In this document: piece after piece, positions 25,438 to 31,832 of the stretch | Layout of the letters: every line of letters begins with the position of its first letter | Numbering within the stretch: the first letter of the stretch is position 1 | From: CAYFUR01 sp964346275 | Lineage (GTDB): Bacteria > Sumerlaeota > Sumerlaeia > SLMS01 | Assembly: GCA_964346275.1 (NCBI GenBank) | Contig: CAYFUR010000036.1 | Span: forward strand, 1-34,310 | Direction of reading: 5' to 3' | Length of the DNA: 34,310 bases | Program-made: the position numbers and the translations under genes | The notes under the pieces: generated by a model | What the model saw: the letters and a program-made list of their open reading frames with translations, nothing else | Databases searched by the model: none | What the model was told of the DNA's origin: nothing

Positions 25438-26727
25438 TCACTTCGAGTCGAAGGAGTCCTGGTATTCCGGTAAGTGCCGGAGAATGGCATCGGCCAGGTT
25501 GCGGCGGACATCGCTGATACTCAGCTTGTGCTCTGGCTGGGATTTGTCATCGGGGTAAACGCGGTTGGTGAAGAAGACCATGTAAGTGTCAGTGCGCTTA
25601 TCGATCCAGATCATGGTCCCTGTGTAACCCGTATGGCCGATCACGTAGGTTTCCGGCGTGTTGTTGAGATCAGTGCAGTAAGGGGCTGATTCGTAGATGC
25701 CCCATCCGAGGCCGCGCTTGTTGTCCACGCCCTCGGGAGTCTGGTCCTTGGTGGCCATGGCGATGGTGGCGGGTTTATAGATCTCGCGGCCATAGTAATC
25801 GCCGTCGCGGGCGATCATTTCACAGTAACGGGCCACATCGGTTGCCGGAGCGAAGAGGCCGGCGTTGCCAGGACAATGGTCTTTGACGCCGTGGTAATTG
25901 GCGAGGGGATCATGGACTTCGGAGATGAGAACGGTGCCATCGCTTCGCTTGAGCGTGGGCACAACGCGCTTTTTCTGCTCTTCGCTCAGCGAGTAGACGG
26001 TGTTGCGCATGTCGAGCGGCCCATAGACACGCTCTTTCAGGTAGTCTTCCATGCGCATGCCGGCGATGTTTTCCGTCACGCGGGCGGTGGTCTGGAAATT
26101 CAGACAGGAATACCTGTAGTCGGTGCGCGGTTCGTAGGAAACCTTGAGGGCGGCGTAATGATTGATGAGGGCGTCGGACTGGAGGGTGCCTTCGGGGCGT
26201 TCCTTCTCGACGCGGTTTTTGTTCTCATAGGCTTTCAGGCCGGAGGTGTGCGTCATCAGGTCGCGAATGGTGACCGTTTCCTTGCCAGCGGTGCCGAAGC
26301 CGGGGATGTATTCCGCCACCAGATCGTCGGGGGAGAGCTTGTCATCCTCCATCAGGGCAAGGGCGGCGCTGGTGGTGCCAAGGACTTTTGTGACGGAGGC
26401 GAGGTCGAAGATCGATTCGAGCGTCATGGACTCGGCATCTTCGTCGTAAGTTTTGTTGCCGTAGGCTTTTGCCCAGATGATTCGGGAAGGCTGTCCGACG
26501 ATCAGCACGGCGCCGGGATATGTTTCATCGCCCAGGCCCGCTTCGACGAGGTCGTCGAGGACATCCCAGCCGGGAGTCTCCGTCGCTTCGATGGGCGGAG
26601 GTGGAATCGGCTCGACGCGGGCGGGGATGTCGGCTTCCAGCGAGGGGGTTTCCCCTTTTTGAAAAGCGGTGCAACCGGTGGCCAAAAGGCCAGTAAGCAG
26701 TGTGAAGCTGAGGGAGACCAATTTCAT
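25438..26727 (-). CDS. Lipoprotein serine hydrolase, beta-lactamase / class C PBP family
   Basis: This 429-residue member of the AmpC-like serine hydrolase clan (esterases, D-peptidases) has a signal with lipobox LATGC (Cys19), a proline-rich linker (34-53), and then the catalytic domain. The nucleophile motif is Ser111-Val-Thr-Lys114 (SxxK), followed by LMTHTSGL. The second motif reads Tyr206-Ser-Cys where most members have YxN or YSD. The third is HTG in GHTGYTGTMIWID. GGAAGG lies eight bases before ATG 26727. It is divergent from a NagZ-type gene; pairing or fusion of NagZ with such a hydrolase is known, so a cell-wall recycling role is likely. Confidence 0.87.
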   Translation of the reverse strand: MKLVSLSFTLLTGLLATGCTAFQKGETPSLEADIPARVEPIPPPPIEATETPGWDVLDDLVEAGLGDETYPGAVLIVGQPSRIIWAKAYGNKTYDEDAESMTLESIFDLASVTKVLGTTSAALALMEDDKLSPDDLVAEYIPGFGTAGKETVTIRDLMTHTSGLKAYENKNRVEKERPEGTLQSDALINHYAALKVSYEPRTDYRYSCLNFQTTARVTENIAGMRMEDYLKERVYGPLDMRNTVYSLSEEQKKRVVPTLKRSDGTVLISEVHDPLANYHGVKDHCPGNAGLFAPATDVARYCEMIARDGDYYGREIYKPATIAMATKDQTPEGVDNKRGLGWGIYESAPYCTDLNNTPETYVIGHTGYTGTMIWIDKRTDTYMVFFTNRVYPDDKSQPEHKLSISDVRRNLADAILRHLPEYQDSFDSK

Positions 26728-26875
26728 TCGGGAGACCTTCCGTTCTCAATGTTGGATGGAATGTTCCCGGGTTGGTTTATCAGGTCAATAATTGCTTTCG
26801 CCCGCGCCGCTGTCCGGCGAAAAAAAGCTCCGGCAGGATGCCATTCCAACGAAGGAGCGATCCCCTCCGATTTCC

Positions 26876-28576
26876 ATGAGGCCCAAACGCGTCCGCGAGA
26901 TTCCATTTGAACGTGTTGTTTATGATGACACCGCTCTGCCCGTTGTGGACGAGGGGCGTTTCCAAGGCAATCCGCGGGGTGGAGAGCGTCTTGTTCCGCC
27001 AGATGAGAGTTGGGTGGAGGCGGCTCTCGCCAGCATGACGCTGGAAGAAAAGATCGGCCAGATGCTGATGACTTCTCAGGCCGTGGATATGGAGGAGCAT
27101 CTGCGCGAGGCGCATCTGGGCGGATTCGTTTTCATCGGGAACCAGCGGTGGGCCGGGGAAATTGCGGAAATAATCGAGGTGCTGGACGAAAAGTCGAAAT
27201 GGCCGCTGTGGTTCGCTCTGGACTCCGAGTCGGGAGTGGGGGCGCGGGTGAGAGAGGCAACGATCTTTCCCCAGGCCATGGCTCACGGCACGGCCCGGCG
27301 ATGGGACTTGTCGGCTGAATGCGGGCGGATTACCGCACGGGAGTCGAGAGCGTTGGGCGTTTCCGTGATTTTCGGGCCGGTGGTGGATTTGAATACGGAA
27401 CCGGCGAACCCGGTGATCTGCACGCGGGCGCCGGGCGACGATGCGGAAATCGCGGCGGCATTCGGCGAGGCGTTTCTCTCGGGGGCTTCGGAGGAAGGCG
27501 GCTTATGCGCGCTGAAGCACTTTCCCGGCAGCGGCGCTTCCACGGGAGACAGCCACGAGGGCCTGCCCTCGGTGGATTTGAGCGAAGGGGAACTTCGGAG
27601 AATCCACCTGGAGCCGTTTCGCCGGCTTGCCCGGCAGGCCGCCATGATGATGGTGGGACACGTCTGGTATTCGCAGATCGACCGCGAAGGGCCGTGGCCC
27701 GCGACGTTTTCGCGGCGAGTGAATGAGGAGCTGTTGCGCGGCGACGCCGGTTTCGAGGGCGTTTTGATTTCCGATGCCTTCAATATGGAGGGATTAACGC
27801 GGGCGATTCCCGACAGGGGCGAGCGAGCGGTTGTGGGGGTCGAGGCGGGGCTGGATGTGATTCTGGACGTGGATGAGGCGCTGACGTATCATGAGGCGTT
27901 GGTGGACGCGGTGCGCGGCGGGCGAATTCCAGAGGAGCGCATCGACGCCTCGGTGCGGCGGATTCTGCGCGCGAAGAGCCGCGCGGGGCTGCATCGAAGT
28001 CCGGCGAAGCCGGATCCCGGCTGGGCAGGAACGTTGAATCACCCAGTCCATCGCCGGACCGTTCGCGAGTTGTGCGAAGGCGCGTTCACCCGCGTCTGGG
28101 GCCGGACGAGTGGGCCAGTCGCGAACGAAAAACAAAAGCTGGTGGTGATGGCGCTGGCGGGCTCCCACGTCATCTTTTACCGGTTTGGGCCGGAGCCGTT
28201 TCTGGAGCGGATGCGCGCCCTGGGGCGGCCTTTCGAGTTTCTCCGGGTGCCTATCGAACCGGAGGGAGAGGCGCTTGCGGAAATCCGCCAGAAAGCGGAG
28301 GAGACGGATCGGATCGTGGTCCTGGGATTCGATTGGTTCCGGATTGCGAGCGAGCGGCAGGCGGGACTGCTAAAGGAGCTTTGCGGGCGCCATTGCGTGG
28401 TTTTTGTGAGTTTTGGCGGGCCGTACCAGGCGAACCAGGTATCCGGGGCGCGGGCGTTTTACTGCGGCTATTCCAGTGTTCCGGCCATGCAGGAGGTGGC
28501 GGCGGAGGTGCTGGCGGGGGAGAGAAAAGCCTTGGGGAAACTGCCGGTGGCTCTTGAGGGAAAAAGGGGACGTTGA
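26876..28576 (+). CDS. nagZ: Beta-N-acetylhexosaminidase, GH3 (NagZ-type) with C-terminal domain
   Basis: NagZ removes N-acetylglucosamine from muropeptides during peptidoglycan recycling. The 566-residue protein has a GH3 barrel (about 45-370) with KHFPGSG (214-220), the catalytic Asp225/His227 dyad in GDSHEGLP, and the nucleophile Asp300 in GVLISDAFNMEGL. A C-terminal GH3-C-type sandwich follows (about 395-560), so it is the long form rather than the 340-residue enteric form. No signal peptide is present. ATG 26876 has no well-placed Shine-Dalgarno sequence (AAGGAG is 18 bases away), so the start is uncertain; the frame opens at 26792. The TGA stop lies inside the -35 box of the aroG promoter. 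Confidence 0.88.
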   Translation: MRPKRVREIPFERVVYDDTALPVVDEGRFQGNPRGGERLVPPDESWVEAALASMTLEEKIGQMLMTSQAVDMEEHLREAHLGGFVFIGNQRWAGEIAEIIEVLDEKSKWPLWFALDSESGVGARVREATIFPQAMAHGTARRWDLSAECGRITARESRALGVSVIFGPVVDLNTEPANPVICTRAPGDDAEIAAAFGEAFLSGASEEGGLCALKHFPGSGASTGDSHEGLPSVDLSEGELRRIHLEPFRRLARQAAMMMVGHVWYSQIDREGPWPATFSRRVNEELLRGDAGFEGVLISDAFNMEGLTRAIPDRGERAVVGVEAGLDVILDVDEALTYHEALVDAVRGGRIPEERIDASVRRILRAKSRAGLHRSPAKPDPGWAGTLNHPVHRRTVRELCEGAFTRVWGRTSGPVANEKQKLVVMALAGSHVIFYRFGPEPFLERMRALGRPFEFLRVPIEPEGEALAEIRQKAEETDRIVVLGFDWFRIASERQAGLLKELCGRHCVVFVSFGGPYQANQVSGARAFYCGYSSVPAMQEVAAEVLAGERKALGKLPVALEGKRGR

Positions 28577-28602
28577 CAAACTTGAGGCGAGGGGCCTATA
28601 GC
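28573..28602 (+). promoter_or_regulatory. Promoter of the DAHP synthase gene
   Basis: TTGACA (28573-28578, perfect) and TATAGC (28597-28602) are 18 bases apart. The -35 overlaps the last codon and stop of nagZ. Initiation near 28609 gives a leader of about 60 bases. Confidence 0.65.
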
Positions 28603-28606
28603 TCGT

Positions 28607-28636
28607 TCCTCGCACGCAAGAACCGCGAGGCGGTTC
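28607..28636 (+). promoter_or_regulatory. Leader hairpins with two exclusive pairings
   Basis: GAACCGC (28620-28626) pairs with GCGGTTC (28630-28636) around a GAG loop. Alternatively CCTCGC (about 28607-28612) can pair with GCGAGG (about 28625-28630), which uses the middle of the first hairpin. No T-tract follows. This could be an operator or a switch in the leader; it is unproven. Confidence 0.4.
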
Positions 28637-28669
28637 CGACCATCCGATGATAGAAAGCTTTGATTGATT

Positions 28670-29746
28670 ATGATGCGCCGAACGCAGGACCTGAATGTTA
28701 TCAAAACGATTCCCCTGGTTTCTCCGCGGGCTTTGGAAGAGTGGCATCCGCTGGGGGAGAAGGCGTGCGAAACCGTCGCCAATTCCCGCGATACGCTGGT
28801 GAATATCCTGAATGGAGACGATCCGCGTTTCATGGCGATTGTGGGGCCATGCTCGATCCACGACCAGAAGGCCGCGGTGGAATACGCCGAGAAACTGAAA
28901 AAGGTGGCGGATGCTGTCGCCGACCGAATCTTTGTCGTGATGCGCGTCTATTTCGAGAAGCCGCGCACGACCGTTGGATGGAAAGGCCTGATCAACGATC
29001 CGCACCTGGATGATTCCTTCGATATAGACGAAGGGCTCCACCGGGCGCGCCGGATTCTGCTGGAAATCGCGGAAATGGGTCTTCCGGCGGGGACGGAGAT
29101 GCTGGAGCCGATTTCCCCGCAGTATATCTCGGACCTGGTCTCCTGGGCGTCGATCGGGGCGCGGACGACGGAATCGCCGACGCATCGCCAGCTCGCCAGC
29201 GGCCTCTCCATGCCCGTTGGGTTTAAGAATTCCACCGATGGCAGTGTCGAGGTGGCCGTGAACGCGATGGTGTCTTCACGTTCGTCGCACAGTTTTCTGG
29301 GGATCGACCACGAGGGGCGCACCTGCATCGTGAAGACGCGCGGCAACGCCAACGGCCACCTGATTCTGCGCGGCGGGCGGCGCGGAACCAATTACGACCG
29401 GGAGAGCGTTTCGCAGGCGGAAGAGGCTCTGCGCAAGGCGGGATTGAATCCCAAGCTGCTGGTGGATTGCAGCCACGCCAATTCGGAGAAAGATCCCAAG
29501 CGCCAGGAAGTGGTCTGGCGTGAAGCCGTTGATCAGCGCACGGAGGGCGACTCGGCCGTGATCGGCGCGATGCTGGAAAGCAATTTGATCGAAGGCAAGC
29601 AACCGATGGCCAAGGATCAGGCGGAATTGAAATACGGCGTTTCGATCACCGATGCGTGCATCGGATGGGACAAGACGGAGGAGCTGCTTCACTGGGCCTA
29701 TGAGAAGCTGGAATCCACTGTTCCGGCGGGCACGGCAAGGAAGTGA
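28670..29746 (+). CDS. aroG: 3-deoxy-7-phosphoheptulonate synthase (DAHP synthase, class I)
   Basis: This enzyme condenses phosphoenolpyruvate and erythrose-4-phosphate in the first step of the shikimate pathway. The 358 residues match the feedback-regulated AroF/G/H group: GPCSIHD with metal-binding Cys61, RVYFEKPRTTVGWKGLINDP (92-111), GARTTESPTHRQLASGLSMP, VKTRGNANGHLILRGG and DCSHANSEKDP. Which of AroF, AroG or AroH it resembles most cannot be told by eye, so the symbol is nominal. Start ATG 28670 (or the next ATG, 28673) lacks a clear Shine-Dalgarno sequence. The stop is three bases from that of the convergent esterase gene. Confidence 0.94.
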   Translation: MMRRTQDLNVIKTIPLVSPRALEEWHPLGEKACETVANSRDTLVNILNGDDPRFMAIVGPCSIHDQKAAVEYAEKLKKVADAVADRIFVVMRVYFEKPRTTVGWKGLINDPHLDDSFDIDEGLHRARRILLEIAEMGLPAGTEMLEPISPQYISDLVSWASIGARTTESPTHRQLASGLSMPVGFKNSTDGSVEVAVNAMVSSRSSHSFLGIDHEGRTCIVKTRGNANGHLILRGGRRGTNYDRESVSQAEEALRKAGLNPKLLVDCSHANSEKDPKRQEVVWREAVDQRTEGDSAVIGAMLESNLIEGKQPMAKDQAELKYGVSITDACIGWDKTEELLHWAYEKLESTVPAGTARK

Positions 29747-29749
29747 CGT

Positions 29750-31246
29750 TTACTCCGTAAATCGTTCGAATCCATCCTCTGAACTTGCAAGGGCCTGGCG
29801 AATCAGCCGGGCCCAAATTTCGTATCCCTCGCGGTTGAGATGGAGTCCGTCTCGCGTGAGGGATGGTGTGAGCTGGCCGTTTTCCGCAACCACCGGCGTA
29901 TGGATGTCGATCAGCTTCAACTCTTTCCCTTCTGCGAATTCTTCCAGCCATTGATTCCAGGAGACGATGGATTCGTTGAGGTGGGCAAAGCGCCCGCCGG
30001 TGGGCGAGCAATTGGTGATATACAGGCGGGCTCCGGGCTGTCGTTCCCGGATGGTATTGATGATTCGCTGAAACTCCTCGGCCATGCGCTCTTCCGTTGG
30101 TTCGCCGGTGTCGTTGCGATGCCTGTCGCCGATGTCGTTGGCGCCCATGTTGATGATGACGCAGTCAGGATCCATGTCGAAGACGGATGCCTCCAGGCGC
30201 TTGGAGAGGCCGCGTTCGTAAATTCCCAGGTGGTCGGAGGCGATGCCCCGGTTATAGACGCGGTAATCGGGCAGGAGATCCCGGGGGAACCCTTCGAAAG
30301 TGGAGGAACCGGCGAGGCAGACGGTGGGTGTTGTCGGCTGGTTGAAGGGGATATGGGCGTTTTCTTCGAGGAAGATGTCCATGCGCTGGAAATAGTGGCG
30401 GAACCAGCGTTCCGGCTCTTCCATGGCGTCGAGCATGGAGGCCTGGTGGAAATTCAAATGATCGGGCAGATGGCCTTGCCAGTATTCCCAGGAATGCGTG
30501 CCGGGGTGGATGCGCCAGATATGGGGCACGCCGAGTTTCACCAGGCGTTCGTGGAGCATGCGCCCGTCCCAGATGGCACCGGTTTTTGTATCGTCTCTAC
30601 CGCAGTCAAAGAGCAGGCGGGTCCGGCCGGTCTGGAATTGCGCGGCCTGATCCCACACGGAGTTCGCCTCCCAGCGGGCGCGGTTCTGGGGCCATGGACC
30701 GAGCCGTTCCGTCACCTTGTCGCGCTCGTGGTGGGTGGTGAGCTTGAGGATGCCGGAGAGTGAGGACGCCGACGCGAAAAGATTGGGATGATGGGCCGCC
30801 ATGAGCAGTGCGCCGTGGCCGCCCATGCTGAGGCCCATGATGCCTCGTGCCTCCTGGCGCGGGATCGTTGGATAGGTGGCGTCGATATACGGAATCAGCT
30901 CTTCGGTGAGATAGGTTTCGTATTGGGAATCGGACATGACGGGGCTGTCGAGGTACCAGCTGAACTGGCCGCCATCGGGAAAGACCAGGATCATTCGGTA
31001 ATTCTCTGCCGCCTCCTGGGCGTTGCCGCGCTCAGTCCAGTCTGTATAGTCGCCCCATTTTCCATGCAAAACGTAGAGAACGGGAAAGCGTTCGCCTTCG
31101 TGCCGGGCCTCGGGGATATAGATGGAGTAGGGCTGTTCCTTGCCGAGTGCGCGGCTGGTGTGGACGCCTTCTTTCAGTTCACCTGCGCGGGCGAGGGGGG
31201 CGGGAAGGAGGGCAAGGAGGAAAAGTGCGGCAAGCAGGCGGGCCAT
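29750..31246 (-). CDS. Secreted two-domain esterase: alpha/beta hydrolase fused to SGNH hydrolase
   Basis: The 498-residue protein has a signal peptide (about 1-21). Residues 25-285 are an esterase D / feruloyl-esterase-like alpha/beta hydrolase: VLYVLHGKWGDYTDW, nucleophile Ser140 in GLSMGGHGAL, an Asp near 218 and His251 in PGTHSWEYW. Residues 305-490 are an SGNH lipase-like domain: Ser315 in AGSSTFEGF, Gly334, Asn370 in MGANDIGD, and Asp466/His469 in DGLHLN. Both active sites look complete, so it may remove two kinds of ester from plant or microbial polysaccharide. It follows ytoQ by 116 bases. A hairpin covers its ribosome binding site (AAGAGG, nine bases before ATG 31246). Confidence 0.9.
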   Translation of the reverse strand: MARLLAALFLLALLPAPLARAGELKEGVHTSRALGKEQPYSIYIPEARHEGERFPVLYVLHGKWGDYTDWTERGNAQEAAENYRMILVFPDGGQFSWYLDSPVMSDSQYETYLTEELIPYIDATYPTIPRQEARGIMGLSMGGHGALLMAAHHPNLFASASSLSGILKLTTHHERDKVTERLGPWPQNRARWEANSVWDQAAQFQTGRTRLLFDCGRDDTKTGAIWDGRMLHERLVKLGVPHIWRIHPGTHSWEYWQGHLPDHLNFHQASMLDAMEEPERWFRHYFQRMDIFLEENAHIPFNQPTTPTVCLAGSSTFEGFPRDLLPDYRVYNRGIASDHLGIYERGLSKRLEASVFDMDPDCVIINMGANDIGDRHRNDTGEPTEERMAEEFQRIINTIRERQPGARLYITNCSPTGGRFAHLNESIVSWNQWLEEFAEGKELKLIDIHTPVVAENGQLTPSLTRDGLHLNREGYEIWARLIRQALASSEDGFERFTE

Positions 31247-31250
31247 GGAC

Positions 31251-31286
31251 GGAAGCCTCTTTTTCGAGAATTGAGGCGAGGCTTCC
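31251..31286 (-). promoter_or_regulatory. Hairpin covering the esterase ribosome binding site
   Basis: On the minus strand GGAAGCCTC (31286-31278) pairs perfectly with GAGGCTTCC (31259-31251) across an 18-base loop. The GAGG of the likely Shine-Dalgarno sequence is in the second arm, and the ATG is four bases after it. Such folding would block translation initiation unless opened. Confidence 0.55.
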
Positions 31287-31362
31287 GGAACGAGAGGCGG
31301 GAGTCAAGAAGGGTGGTGGGAGATCGTGCGATGACGAGGAAGATTCAGAGGAGGAGGTTGTT

Positions 31363-31803
31363 CTATTTGAAGATATATTCCAGGGCGTCGAGAGCCTGGG
31401 CGGGCGTTTCGACGGTGAGCTGGGCGCGCTGGGAGAGTTCCTTGAGCGCGTGGGTGAGTTCCGGGGGGCGGACGAGGATGACCGGTTTGTCCTGGGCGAT
31501 GCCAAAGGCGGCGTCCATGGCGCTGTTCCACTGGCGAAACTTGTCGCCGAAGAGGGCGATGACGACATCGGCGCGATTGAGCAAAACGCGGGTGCGGAGG
31601 TTATTCACCTGTGAGGCGGTTTCGTCTTTCCAGCGTTTGCAGGGCTGCTCGCCGAGGATCTGCTCGCCGATATTGTCGGAGAGGTCGTGGTTTTCCTGGG
31701 GACCGGCAAAGTCGATGGGGAGATTGCGTTCTTTGGCGGAGCGCCGGAATTCTTCACGCCAATCGTCGTGGATGTGTCCGGCGAGATAGACAATCAGTCG
31801 CAT
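31363..31803 (-). CDS. ytoQ: YtoQ family protein
   Basis: This 146-residue protein closely resembles Bacillus YtoQ: it starts MRLIVYLAGHIHDDWREEF, continues FAGPQENHDLSDNIGEQILG and NNLRTRVLLNRADVVIALFGDKFRQWNSAMDAAFGIAQDKPVILV, and ends ETPAQALDALEYIF. The family is related in fold to nucleoside 2-deoxyribosyltransferases but has no established role that I know of. AAAGGAG lies seven bases before ATG 31803. It starts 29 bases after the stop of the large glycosidase gene, so the two are likely co-transcribed. No signal peptide: cytoplasmic. Confidence 0.9.
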   Translation of the reverse strand: MRLIVYLAGHIHDDWREEFRRSAKERNLPIDFAGPQENHDLSDNIGEQILGEQPCKRWKDETASQVNNLRTRVLLNRADVVIALFGDKFRQWNSAMDAAFGIAQDKPVILVRPPELTHALKELSQRAQLTVETPAQALDALEYIFK

Positions 31804-31832
31804 GGGGGGGACTCCTTTATTCGGAACCTGGT

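Noticed and set aside
29652..31789. Several plus-strand open frames opposite the esterase and ytoQ genes
   Set aside because: They mirror the coding frames on the minus strand and lack ribosome binding sites and recognisable domains.
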